Shown: positions 26,317-35,557 of the stretch, piece by piece
Numbering within the stretch: the stretch's first letter is position 1
Layout of the letters: each line of letters opens with the position of its first letter
Source: GCA-2709075 sp038146865
Lineage (GTDB): Bacteria > Pseudomonadota > Alphaproteobacteria > MPNO01 > UBA2964
Assembly (NCBI GenBank): GCA_038146865.1
Contig: JAYQSL010000007.1
Span: forward strand, 814,871 to 878,870
Direction: 5' to 3'
DNA length: 64,000 nt
Position numbers and translations under genes: made by a program
Notes under the pieces: generated by a model
Seen by the model: the letters and a program-made list of their open reading frames with translations, nothing else
What the model was told of the DNA's origin: nothing
The model's database searches: none

Positions 26317-27687
26317 ATGATTGATTTATTATCCATTGCGCGTGCGGAAGCAGATGGGGGCGACCTATTTAGTATTTTTGATGGGATGTTTGAGAAATCG
26401 AGTATTAAACCAGACGGTTATCCCGATGCCGTAGTTTGGCAGGGGGGCAACTTTGATGCTGGAGTTCAACCTGTTTGTCACTCCTTGACCGATGCATTTG
26501 CCTTGTTGGGAACCCTTGAAGCGGTCGATGTCCTAGGTCTGCCATTTTACGCTGTTCCAATGTGGGCCCAATATCGTCACGATATGGACTTGGCCCCGTT
26601 GGGGTGGTTCGGAAAAATGCCTTGTATTTCGATCAAATGGTCAACGGCTGGCGATGCCTACGTAAATGATGGTAAGGGCAATAAAGTAGTCGTAAAAGGG
26701 AAATCGGCTAATGCTCCTTTGAGAACTATGTCAGGGGTTTATTGTAACGTTCGCCCTTACGGAAACATCACAGTTGTTCGATGTATGCCTTGTTTGCCGT
26801 ATTCACAGGATCGGCCAAAATTTGGGGTTAATCCGGAAAACGGCATAGTCCATTCGGAAATGAATTCTCCCGGCATTCAAATGGCCTATGCTAACCGATT
26901 ATTCCTCCGTCTGGTAAACGATACTGGTGCGATCGGTCGGGTGGCAATGAAGCCTACTCAGGCAATGGAAGACGGAATAAATGCCGGATTGCATGCGTGG
27001 CTCCTTGAAGGAACCAAGTTTGATATCGGCCGGCAGTATGCGGTCAATCCATATTACGAGCAGAAAGAAGAGATTGATAAAATCATTGCTCTGCTTCCCG
27101 ATGATTTTAAGAAAGGCATGGAAAATTGGAGCGGACGTATCGAACAGCATATAGCTGATACAAATTATGGTTTGCTTCTTTGGGATTTAATAGAGAAACA
27201 AGATTGTATCGTTCTTGCAACGGACCTTGACGGGGACAGGCTCACTGATCTTCTCGCGGATGTTTCTGACCCGCTCCGTGCATACGGCGATAAGGTTCTA
27301 AAGCATGTTGGCTCAGATAAAAATATGAGTAGTTTATGGAACGAAATGGGTTACACGACAGGTAATGGCCGTGATATGACTTCGGTAATGCATCGGATGG
27401 AGGGTCCGGCTATCCACGAGCAAACTCTTGGATCGGCAGACGCCATGTTATTAAGAATTCTGGATGGTGATGAGACTGTTGGTGGGACGAAGAGACCATA
27501 TGATCCTCGTATCCATTTTGTCTTGATCCGAGATGCCTACTTAGATGCTAACCCAGGGAATACCGCCCTAAAAGATTGGTTCGACGGTGTCCTTAACACT
27601 TTCGATCAAATATACGGTTCGGACAGACCTCTATTTTTAGATGGGTACAAACAGCTGAAGGAATCCATAGTGCCTTGGGGAGCATAA
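26317..27687 (+). CDS. Uncharacterised 456-residue protein
   Basis: A complete, well-composed soluble protein that I cannot assign to a family. It opens MIDLLSIARAEADGGDLFSI and has no signal peptide or membrane helix. Notable segments are PFYAVPMWAQYRHDMDLAPLGW (aromatic-rich), GVYCNVRPYGNITVVRCMPCLPY with two Cys, a Gly/Asp-rich GSDKNMSSLWNEMGYTTGNG and a C-terminal LIRDAYLDANPGNTALKDWFD. The even codon use and intact frame argue for a real, expressed gene. It is monocistronic, between alaS and a convergent LOG-family gene, so context gives little help. Confidence 0.8.
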   Translation: MIDLLSIARAEADGGDLFSIFDGMFEKSSIKPDGYPDAVVWQGGNFDAGVQPVCHSLTDAFALLGTLEAVDVLGLPFYAVPMWAQYRHDMDLAPLGWFGKMPCISIKWSTAGDAYVNDGKGNKVVVKGKSANAPLRTMSGVYCNVRPYGNITVVRCMPCLPYSQDRPKFGVNPENGIVHSEMNSPGIQMAYANRLFLRLVNDTGAIGRVAMKPTQAMEDGINAGLHAWLLEGTKFDIGRQYAVNPYYEQKEEIDKIIALLPDDFKKGMENWSGRIEQHIADTNYGLLLWDLIEKQDCIVLATDLDGDRLTDLLADVSDPLRAYGDKVLKHVGSDKNMSSLWNEMGYTTGNGRDMTSVMHRMEGPAIHEQTLGSADAMLLRILDGDETVGGTKRPYDPRIHFVLIRDAYLDANPGNTALKDWFDGVLNTFDQIYGSDRPLFLDGYKQLKESIVPWGA

Positions 27688-27725
27688 AAGTTATTTAAAA
27701 CTCTCCGATCTTTATTTGTGGGCAA

Positions 27726-28298
27726 TTAGATGAGGCAAATCAGTGCCTCTTCTACTGTTTTAACCAATCTATACATTTGTTGCGTGCTCGGATTTGCGAA
27801 TTGATCGGTGATGGTAGCTTTTATGAGGGCGTCCAGTGGAGACCAGTAATTTTCTGTATTAATGATGATAATCGGTTTGTTGTGACGTTTTAATTGTTTC
27901 CAGGTAAGTACCTCAAATGCCTCCTCCAGAGTTCCGATCCCGCCAGGCAGAATAATAATAGCCTCCGCTAGATCGAACATCTTTTGTTTTCGTTCATGCA
28001 TACTTGATACCACATGGAGGTCGGTAAGGCCCGGGTGGGCTAACTCTCGATCTCTTAGAAAATCCGGAATGACACCAATTACAGAACCCTTTGAAGACAA
28101 GGCGCTATCAGCAAGTATCCCCATTAGTCCAGAACGGCCCCCGCCGTATATAAGCTTTACACCCTTCGTGGCTAAATTTTCTCCAAGTGAACGAGCAGCA
28201 TCAGAGAATGCGTTTTTGGAACCAGTTGATGAACCACAGAATACGGTTACGGCATTGATCCCAGTCGGCGAAATAGATTTTTCTATAATTTCATTCAT
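27726..28298 (-). CDS. LOG family protein (TIGR00730; cytokinin riboside 5'-monophosphate phosphoribohydrolase-like)
   Basis: A 190-residue Rossmann-fold protein. GVKLIYGGGRSGLMGILADSAL and the signature PGGIGTLEEAFEVLTWKQL (PGGxGTxxE) are both present, identifying the LOG family, which hydrolyses N6-substituted or plain AMP-type nucleotides to base and ribose 5-phosphate. In bacteria without plant hosts the physiological role is usually nucleotide salvage or unknown. Monocistronic on the minus strand. Confidence 0.88.
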   Translation of the reverse strand: MNEIIEKSISPTGINAVTVFCGSSTGSKNAFSDAARSLGENLATKGVKLIYGGGRSGLMGILADSALSSKGSVIGVIPDFLRDRELAHPGLTDLHVVSSMHERKQKMFDLAEAIIILPGGIGTLEEAFEVLTWKQLKRHNKPIIIINTENYWSPLDALIKATITDQFANPSTQQMYRLVKTVEEALICLI

Positions 28299-28435
28299 CC
28301 TTTACTTCCGAAATTTGTGCTCCACTGGTCGTCTGCGTTCTGACTTGACGTGATCGATAATTTTTACAATTCTGGGTTAGAGGCTTTAGTCAGAAGAGAT
28401 AAAAAACCTAAATGAAATTAAAGCGGGAGGATAGA

Positions 28436-28861
28436 TTGCGAAAAATTTTTAATGTGATGCTTGTTGCACTGGTAGTTGCGGGTGCATCTATTACACTGAA
28501 CTCCACTGGCGCAGATGCGAGTAGCAGTAAAGTCGAAAAAGCTTTTCTTAAGGAAATGGCGGGACATAGTAAGAAGATCAAAGCTTACTTAAAGGGTCAC
28601 CCAAGTCTAAAAAGAGAGAAAAGGCTCGGGAACCATGAAACTGTGGAATTTTTAGCAATTGCTATTCAGGACTTGGCGAAAAGAGCGCCGCAAATGCTCA
28701 AAAGCGCGGCAAAAAAGAATAAGAAAAATTTAGTAAAACGCGCTAAAGCGGTTCAAAGGCATGCGAGAGACATAGAAGTGGCGTCCTTGACTGGCTCCAA
28801 AGAAAAAATTATGGCCGCTTATGAAGGATTTGAGGCAAAATTAAAGGCGCTTGGTAAATAG
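28436..28861 (+). CDS. Secreted lysine-rich small protein, unknown function
   Basis: A predicted exported basic protein of about 141 residues. The best start is TTG: GGGAGG ends five bases before it and it yields a clean signal peptide (MRKIFNVMLVALVVAGASI, cleavage near GADA-SS). The ATG eight codons upstream has no ribosome site and adds charged residues. The mature part is helical and very Lys/Arg-rich (RAPQMLKSAAKKNKKNLVKR), with regular heptad-like spacing, and may bind an acidic partner such as nucleic acid, lipopolysaccharide or peptidoglycan. No family recognised. A strong terminator follows. Confidence 0.65.
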   Translation: MRKIFNVMLVALVVAGASITLNSTGADASSSKVEKAFLKEMAGHSKKIKAYLKGHPSLKREKRLGNHETVEFLAIAIQDLAKRAPQMLKSAAKKNKKNLVKRAKAVQRHARDIEVASLTGSKEKIMAAYEGFEAKLKALGK

Positions 28862-28883
28862 CCCTTGAACATTGGGATTAGGA

Positions 28884-28910
28884 AAGGGCGGCTTGTTCCG
28901 CCCTTTTTTT
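28884..28910 (+). terminator. Rho-independent terminator after the lysine-rich gene
   Basis: AAGGGCGG and CCGCCCTT make a perfect 8-bp stem around CTTGTT, running straight into a seven-T tract. It starts 23 bases after the stop codon. Confidence 0.9.
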
Positions 28911-29101
28911 ATAAAGTTTGGATAGTGAAAAGGATTTCAACTTTAATTTAATGGTTTGAGAGAACCGCGACATGTATAAACAAAGGGCGATGATACTTCG
29001 TAAAATGTTGGGTCAGTTTAGGTCTATCGAAGGGCTTTAGAATGATATTTAGAGCTTTCAAATAAATCGTGTGTAGGGCTAAAAAATAATCTGGTTGAGC
29101 C

Positions 29102-30269
29102 ATGAATAAGATAATGCTTGTCGCCTTATTAGGTGGCTTTCTGATAGTAGGTGCAATATCCCTTACTTTTTTTATTGATCCCAAACTAAATTTTCCTGTA
29201 CCCAACTTTATCGAGGAAACGAAAGACTACATCAATAAAACAGTTCCAGGTGTAGTTGAAGATTCTAGTGCATTGAAACAGAGAGAGTCATCCGCAGAGA
29301 CCTCTCGAGCAGATCCCGAAAATTCTTCTGAAAAGAAACCCAATGACTCTGATCAAATCGACCAAATTGCTCTTAAAGCCAAGTTTTGACGTGGTTCGGG
29401 TTAATCCTTCTGGTGACCTGGTCGTGGCAGGCCGTGGTTCTCCAAATGGCCGAATAACTGTTTATGCAGGTCAAAAACTCATTGGAAGTGTCAAGGCGGA
29501 TGGTCGGGGTGAATGGGTTTTAATACCGGAGGTCCCACTAAGTCCCGGGTCCAAAGAACTGCGGCTCGAGCTAGAAACCGAACAAGGCCTGAGGATTTCT
29601 GGGGATCGCAGGATCATCGTTTATCTACCGTATAGGGCTAAAAGCGTTAGTTCTGAAAAATCAGAGGATAAAGATGGGGTTCTGGCCCTCTCTGTCCCTC
29701 AAGAGGGGGGAGGCACGGAAGTACTGCAGCGTCCAAGGGCCCTCTCCAGTCAAAAATCATTCATGAATAAGGAGTTACGGGAGCAAAAAGGTGCAGTTGC
29801 TTCCGAGACAAAGTCAGTGCCCGTATCCATTGACGCTGTAGATTACGATCTCACTGGAGAAACCACCATCAATGGCTCTTCAGAACCTAATGCAAAACTC
29901 AATGTTTACTTAAACAACAAGCTGGTCGCCAAAGGCAATGCTAATTCGGAAGGTAAATGGCGAATAATAACGGGAGAGAGCTTTTCTGGAAGTCAGTCTG
30001 AGATCAGGGTCGATCAAGTTGATAAACAAAATAAAGTTTTGAAACGGGCTAAGATGAATTTTATCAGCGCGTCAGAACCCCTTGTATTGAAACCCCAAGT
30101 GTCGGTTAAAGTGGTCCGTGGGAACAGTTTGTGGAGAATCGCGCGGCGACAATACGGAAAAGGAGTTTTTTACTCAGTGATTTTTGACGCAAATCGGGAC
30201 CAGATTGAAAATCCTGATCTCATATATCCTGGCCAGGTGTTTTTTGTTCCTCTCAAGGATCGTAACTAA
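29102..30269 (+). CDS. LysM-domain envelope protein, split by a 1-base frameshift
   Basis: A membrane-anchored peptidoglycan-binding protein of a type common in alphaproteobacteria. The N-terminal helix (MLVALLGGFLIVGAISLTFF) anchors it; an acidic Ser-rich linker follows, then Ig-like segments (PSFDVVRVNPSGDLVVAGRG and DYDLTGETTINGSSEPNAKL) and a C-terminal LysM domain (VVRGNSLWRIARRQYG to LIYPGQVFFVPL). The frame shifts in ALK/PSFDVV: an extra A in the AAA run at 29375-29377 would explain it, since this family normally joins the linker straight to PSFDVVRV. Two separate genes are less likely, because the second part has no start or ribosome site of its own. Confidence 0.82.
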
Positions 30270-30279
30270 GTAACGTATC

Positions 30280-31854
30280 CTAGTTTAGACTGAGCCAAAG
30301 TTCCTTTAATTTGTCTCGTAAGATTTTACCGCGATCTGATTTAGGCAAATCATTTAGTAGATAGGCTTTTTTGGGTGCCTTAAATTCAGGTAATAGATTG
30401 GCACAGTGGTTGAGAATTTCTGCTTCGGTTAATTGCTCACCAGGTTTTGGCACAACATAACAAATCACTTCTTCACCATATATCTTATCGGGAATACCAA
30501 CCGCTGCGGCCTCACTCACCTTTTCCAAGCCCATAATGATGTTGTCTATTTCTAGAGGGGCAATATTTACGCCTCCTCGAATGATAAGGTCTTTGGTCCT
30601 ACCGGTAACCGTCACAAAACCATCTTCATCTATGATTGCTAGATCGCCTGTGGGAATTCGAACGTTTTGCATGTCTTCCCATTCCCCTTCCGGAGAAATT
30701 GTGGCCATGCAAGTCTGGGGGCCTCCAATCGTCACTTCTCCCTCGATATTCGGAGGGCAACTTTCCCCATTAGGGTTAATAACCAGAAATTCTTGGTGCT
30801 TAGCGGGTGGGCCTACTGTGCCCATTCGTCTTTTATAATGCCTATTGCCACATATCCAGCCAGCTTCTGACATGCCGTAAAGTTGCAATAAGGTCACTCC
30901 ATACATTTCCTCGAATTTCTTCCATTGTTCAGGAGAAAGAGGCGCGGTGGAACATGTCATCAGCCGGAGGCTAGGTATATCTGCAGCGGTGATGTTGGTT
31001 GGTTCATTGAGCAACATGTTAACCACAGTGGGGACACCTGCAGAAAAGGTAATCTGATGCTCCTTGATCCATTCAAAAAACCTTGATCTCGAAAAACGTT
31101 TTGCGATGTACATCGATAGACCAGTCTCGATCCAGGGCATTAAGCTGAGCACTTGGGCAGAATTCCAGCCAAATGAGCGATATTCCAAAGTTTTATCGTT
31201 GGCGTTCAATCCAAGAAAATCGATCGTATTTTGGCCATTCAACCAATAGGCCATATGATCATAGACCACGCATTTGGGGCGAGAAGTTGTTCCAGATGTA
31301 CAGAATATGCAGGACATGTCGCTTGCATCGTTCACTGATGAAACTTCGGCTCCCTCCTGATATGCAGAGGCATTTGAAAAAAATTCTCCGGGGGAGTTAG
31401 ACTTTTCAATCTCGTTGGACCAATCGGAAAAGATGATTTTTTGGCAGTCGATTTCTGCCGTCATTTTTTCTAGGCTAACTTCAGAGCTTCCTAAGACCAG
31501 TTGGGGTTTTATCGATTTAAGAAGCGATGAAATATGGGTGGCGTTGATTTCAACATTAAGAGGGCAGACCACAGCGCCTAAACGCCAGATACCCATCCAA
31601 ATGATCATTTTTTCAATACCCTCATCGGACAATAATCCGATGCGGTCGCCTTTTTTTATTCCAAGAGACTCAAGGTATTTTGCTACCCTATTTGCCCAGT
31701 CCTTCAGTTGTCCCCAACTGATTGATTTTTCATTATCCAAATCATATAGGGCGATTTTGTCAGGGTGACGGCTATTGTAGGTGATCAAGATATCCTTGAT
31801 GGATTGGAAAGGGGTCGTAAGGGGCGGTTGTTTAAATTTTGACGGGGATACCAT
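30280..31854 (-). CDS. AMP-dependent acyl-CoA synthetase/ligase
   Basis: A 524-residue ANL-superfamily adenylating enzyme. The P-loop FCTSGTTSRPKCVVYDH, the A5 motif LLQLYGMSEAG, and PTGDLAIIDEDGFVTVTGRTKDLIIRGG (A7/A8 hinge) are all present, and the C-terminal Lys lies in LPKSDRGKILRDKL. It activates a carboxylic acid to its acyl-CoA via the acyl-AMP; chain length or aromatic specificity cannot be read from sequence. It is cytosolic, monocistronic and convergent with the LysM gene. Confidence 0.88.
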   Translation of the reverse strand: MVSPSKFKQPPLTTPFQSIKDILITYNSRHPDKIALYDLDNEKSISWGQLKDWANRVAKYLESLGIKKGDRIGLLSDEGIEKMIIWMGIWRLGAVVCPLNVEINATHISSLLKSIKPQLVLGSSEVSLEKMTAEIDCQKIIFSDWSNEIEKSNSPGEFFSNASAYQEGAEVSSVNDASDMSCIFCTSGTTSRPKCVVYDHMAYWLNGQNTIDFLGLNANDKTLEYRSFGWNSAQVLSLMPWIETGLSMYIAKRFSRSRFFEWIKEHQITFSAGVPTVVNMLLNEPTNITAADIPSLRLMTCSTAPLSPEQWKKFEEMYGVTLLQLYGMSEAGWICGNRHYKRRMGTVGPPAKHQEFLVINPNGESCPPNIEGEVTIGGPQTCMATISPEGEWEDMQNVRIPTGDLAIIDEDGFVTVTGRTKDLIIRGGVNIAPLEIDNIIMGLEKVSEAAAVGIPDKIYGEEVICYVVPKPGEQLTEAEILNHCANLLPEFKAPKKAYLLNDLPKSDRGKILRDKLKELWLSLN

Positions 31855-32134
31855 AAGTCAAATCCTATATTTTCTGTGATTTCTATTCAGCGGTTTCGAC
31901 CTGGTCAACCTTAAGTAAGCAATATGATAAAAAGATCCCAGTCGGGGGTCACTCTTCAACTGGCAGGGCAGGGCTTCTCTCTTTTGTACGCGGAGAAGAA
32001 GATCGATATAAATTTGACCCTATGCTAAACCTCAGAATTTTGCGTCGGTGGGTTTCTAATTTTCTGGATTAAGGATTACGATGATTGTGTAGAAAATAAC
32101 CCGAGATTAGGCTCTTCCAATTGGTATAGAAAAT

Positions 32135-33196
32135 ATGACTGTCAACGCCAGCTTGAATGGGCGCATAGAAAAAAAACCTGGTTCCTCCAAACGCAGAAAA
32201 AAAAGGGTAGGTCTGCCTCGGACTGGTCTGCCGGTAATCGCAGCTTTGGATCTAGGGACCAATAATTGCCGTTTAATTATTGCCCAATCAAAATATCCCA
32301 GCTTTAAAGTTGTTGATGGGTATTCAAAGGCAGTCAGATTGGGAGAGGGACTAGTTTTCTCAGGTAGGTTATCCGACAAGGCGATGGCCCGAACCCTCTC
32401 AACCTTGAGGATTTGTAAACAAAAAATTATTCGTCAGGGGGTTTCCCTGGGGAGATACGTTGCCACTGAGGCCTGTCGGCAAGCGAGCAATGGTGAGGAG
32501 TTTTTATCGAGAGTAAAAGAAGAAATCGGTCTAAATTTGGAGACGATTTCTTCTGAGGAAGAGATTAAACTAACCTTAAATGGATGTGTTCCCTTGTTGC
32601 AGGAGTCTTCAGAGCCTTTTGCGCTTACTTTTGATGTGGGGGGTGGTAGTGCAGAGATAACCTTCGTTGATCTTCAAAGTGGGTCTCCAGTTATACATGA
32701 TTGGGTTTCGGTGCCCCATGGTGTGGTTACACTCACCGAACGCTATCAGGCTTCCAATATTTCGGCGTTTGATTATCAAAAAATGGTTTGCGAAATACGA
32801 GACGCACTTTCGCCTTTTGAGAGGAAACACCAAATTGGAGAAAAAATCTCTAAGGGTTTGGTCCAGGTTCTTGGTACGGCAGGGACAGTGACCACTATTG
32901 CTGGCATCCATATGGAGTTGAAAAAATACAATAGGACCATTGTAGATGGCTCTTGGTTGGACTTATTGGTTATAAAAGAAATAAGCCAACAACTTGTTTC
33001 ATCCTCATTTGAGGAAAGAGCTGCACTTGCCTGTGTCGGTCAGGGCAGAGCAGAGTTGGTGGTTGCTGGCTGCGCAGTTTTGCAGGCCATATGTGAGCTG
33101 TGGCCTGCCAAGAGGATAAGGGTTGCAGATCGGGGTATTCGCGAGGGGATTCTATTATCATTAGCGAGAGCGGGATTGAAAAAGGTCAAATTTTGA
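32135..33196 (+). CDS. Ppx/GppA family exopolyphosphatase / pppGpp phosphohydrolase
   Basis: A 353-residue actin-like ATPase-fold phosphatase. IAALDLGTNNCRLIIAQ is phosphate motif 1, FDVGGGSAEITFVD motif 2 near residue 170, and VLGTAGTVTTIAGI and RVADRGIREG complete the family set. It lacks the long C-terminal HD-like domain of E. coli Ppx/GppA, being the short alphaproteobacterial form. Three bases separate it from rlmE, a pairing widespread in alphaproteobacteria. Whether it prefers polyphosphate or pppGpp is undetermined. Confidence 0.88.
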   Translation: MTVNASLNGRIEKKPGSSKRRKKRVGLPRTGLPVIAALDLGTNNCRLIIAQSKYPSFKVVDGYSKAVRLGEGLVFSGRLSDKAMARTLSTLRICKQKIIRQGVSLGRYVATEACRQASNGEEFLSRVKEEIGLNLETISSEEEIKLTLNGCVPLLQESSEPFALTFDVGGGSAEITFVDLQSGSPVIHDWVSVPHGVVTLTERYQASNISAFDYQKMVCEIRDALSPFERKHQIGEKISKGLVQVLGTAGTVTTIAGIHMELKKYNRTIVDGSWLDLLVIKEISQQLVSSSFEERAALACVGQGRAELVVAGCAVLQAICELWPAKRIRVADRGIREGILLSLARAGLKKVKF

Positions 33197-33199
33197 GAA

Positions 33200-33889
33200 A
33201 TGGAAAAAAATAAGGATGCTTCCCCTAGGGCAGGCAGAAATCAAAAAACCAGAGTAAAGTCTGCCAAAGGGCGACGTTCTTCCTCTACTCGCTGGCTTCA
33301 GAGGCAGTTAAACGATCCCTATGTATCGAGCGCGCGCAGCGCTGGATTTCGCTCCAGAGCTGCTTGGAAATTAATACAACTCGATGAAAAAGCACATTTT
33401 CTCTCACACGGAGCAAGGATTGTCGATTTAGGAGCTGCTCCAGGAGGCTGGAGTCAGGTCCTTTCGAATCGTATAAAGTCTGGCAAAATTGTGGCGGTTG
33501 ATCTTTTAGAAATTGAACCCATTGCTGGGGTGCATATTATTCAAGGCGATGTTTCTGAGAGAGGTATTTCGGGCATTATCGTCGAAACACTCGGAGGTGC
33601 CCCCGACATTGTTTTGAGTGACATGGCTGCTCCTACAACTGGGCACAGGCAAACTGACCATTTGCGGACTATGAATTTGTGTGAAATAGCACTCGACTTT
33701 GCAATAGAAAATTTGAATCATGGCGGAACGGTTGTTGCCAAAGTATTCCAAGGAGGCACGCAGTCCTCGCTTTTAGCGGGAATAAAGCCGCTTTTCGAGA
33801 CTATTAAGCACGTGAAACCAGCTGCCAGCCGAAAGGAGTCACCGGAAACTTATCTGGTCGCAAAGGGGTTTAAAAAGAAATGCCGCTGA
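33200..33889 (+). CDS. rlmE: 23S rRNA (uridine(2552)-2'-O)-methyltransferase
   Basis: A 229-residue FtsJ/RrmJ methyltransferase with SAM motif VDLGAAPGGWSQVL (about residue 75), DIVLSDMAAPTTGH and the K-D-K catalytic pattern: Lys in RSRAAWKLIQLDEK, Asp in LSDMA and Lys in GTVVAKVFQGG. It modifies the A-loop of 23S rRNA in the assembling 50S subunit. A basic 30-residue N-terminal extension is present, as in alphaproteobacterial homologues. Likely co-transcribed with the upstream ppx/gppA gene. Confidence 0.93.
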   Translation: MEKNKDASPRAGRNQKTRVKSAKGRRSSSTRWLQRQLNDPYVSSARSAGFRSRAAWKLIQLDEKAHFLSHGARIVDLGAAPGGWSQVLSNRIKSGKIVAVDLLEIEPIAGVHIIQGDVSERGISGIIVETLGGAPDIVLSDMAAPTTGHRQTDHLRTMNLCEIALDFAIENLNHGGTVVAKVFQGGTQSSLLAGIKPLFETIKHVKPAASRKESPETYLVAKGFKKKCR

Positions 33890-33972
33890 TAGGGGGAGGA
33901 TAATTTTTTGGCCGTTGGGATTCCATTTAGAGCGTTATATATTAGGTGTACAGAGGGTGAGTTAGGCATACT

Positions 33973-35436
33973 ATGAAGATTCTCGAGGCTTTAACATTTG
34001 ATGATGTTCTTCTTGTCCCCGCGCGGAGTGAAATTCTTCCCTCTCAGGCAGATACATCAACAAAGCTGACAAGGGAGCTGGAGCTTAAAATTCCTCTGAT
34101 CTCTGCGGCTATGGATACAGTTACTGAGTCCAGGCTTGCCATTGCTATGGCGCAAGCAGGCGGGATCGGGGTCGTCCATAAGAACCTTTCCTTCACTCAA
34201 CAAGCAGATGAAGTGAGGAAGGTAAAGAAGTTTGAATCGGGTATGGTGATAAATCCAGTCACTATTTTACCAGACCAAACGTTGGCCGATGCGCTTGACT
34301 TAATGCGTAAATATAAAATCTCGGGCATTCCCGTAGTCCAAGATAAATCGAATAAATTACTGGGAATCTTGACCAATCGGGACGTTCGTTTTGCGAGCGA
34401 TTTGAAAGAAAACGTCCATCAACTTATGACCCGAGAGAACTTGGTCACAGTGACGGAAGGTATAGATACTAATGAAGCCAAAAGATTGCTGCACCAGCAT
34501 AGAATTGAAAAACTGCTGGTCGTAGATAATGAATATCGCTGTGTCGGTCTAATCACTGTCAAGGATATCGAAAAAGCCCAAAAATTTCCCGACGCCAACA
34601 AGGATACAAAAGGCCGGTTACGCGTCGCGGCTGCGACAGGAGTTGGAGAAAAGGGGATTCAGCGAGCGAGAGCACTCGTTGATGCTGAAGCAGATGTGAT
34701 CGTGGTAGATACTGCTCATGGACACTCTGCAGGGGTTCTTGCGTCGGTATCTGAAATAAAGCGTTTGTCAAATGAAACCCAAATAATCGCGGGGAACGTG
34801 GCAACTGCCGAAGGGGCAAAGGCTTTAGCAGATTCAGGAGCCGATGCGGTCAAGATAGGGATTGGTCCGGGCTCAATATGCACCACTAGGGTGGTCGCTG
34901 GTGTCGGTGTACCTCAATTCTCGGCTATTTTAGAGGCCGCCGAGGAATGCCACCGACAGGGAATACCGGCAATTGCTGATGGGGGTATCAAGTACCCTGG
35001 AGATTTAGCGAAGGCCATCGCAGCCGGGGCGGACTGTGCGATGATTGGCTCTTTGCTGGCAGGTACAGATGAGGCCCCTGGTGATTTAATTCTGTACCAA
35101 GGGAGGTCCTACAAGGCTTATCGAGGAATGGGATCTTTGGGGGCGATGGCTAGAGGTTCAGCTGATCGGTATTTCCAAGAAGAAATAACTGATGGGCTTA
35201 AACTCGTTCCGGAGGGTATTGAAGGGCAGGTGCCGTATAAAGGGTCTGCAGCAAGTGTACTGCATCAACTCGTTGGAGGCCTGAGAGCCGCAATGGGTTA
35301 CACCGGTAATGCCACACTGTCCGATATGCAACATAAATGTCAGTTCCGGCGCTCAACAGAGGCCGGTTGGAGAGAAAGCCATGTGCATGATGTTACCATA
35401 ACTAGAGAGGCTCCTAACTACAGAAAAGATGGATGA
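33973..35436 (+). CDS. guaB: Inosine-5'-monophosphate dehydrogenase
   Basis: A 487-residue IMPDH, which oxidises IMP to XMP in GMP synthesis. EALTFDDVLLVPARSEILP and the catalytic loop GPGSICTTRVVAGVGVPQ (Cys near residue 305) are diagnostic; a CBS-domain pair lies between about residues 90 and 200 (VTILPDQTLADALDLMRKYK). GGIKYPGDLAKAIAAGAD and the flap YFQEE follow. It lies 121 bases upstream of guaA on the same strand, so both last steps to GMP are together. Confidence 0.96.
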   Translation: MKILEALTFDDVLLVPARSEILPSQADTSTKLTRELELKIPLISAAMDTVTESRLAIAMAQAGGIGVVHKNLSFTQQADEVRKVKKFESGMVINPVTILPDQTLADALDLMRKYKISGIPVVQDKSNKLLGILTNRDVRFASDLKENVHQLMTRENLVTVTEGIDTNEAKRLLHQHRIEKLLVVDNEYRCVGLITVKDIEKAQKFPDANKDTKGRLRVAAATGVGEKGIQRARALVDAEADVIVVDTAHGHSAGVLASVSEIKRLSNETQIIAGNVATAEGAKALADSGADAVKIGIGPGSICTTRVVAGVGVPQFSAILEAAEECHRQGIPAIADGGIKYPGDLAKAIAAGADCAMIGSLLAGTDEAPGDLILYQGRSYKAYRGMGSLGAMARGSADRYFQEEITDGLKLVPEGIEGQVPYKGSAASVLHQLVGGLRAAMGYTGNATLSDMQHKCQFRRSTEAGWRESHVHDVTITREAPNYRKDG

Positions 35437-35557
35437 ATTATTGTTCAGCCTCATTGAGTGAGACCTGTCTGTTCAGTAGGTTTTTCTTTGACAAAACATT
35501 TTGATATTCAAAGGACATTTTTTTTAGGTTCAACGTTTCTTATGCAAGCTGACTTTT

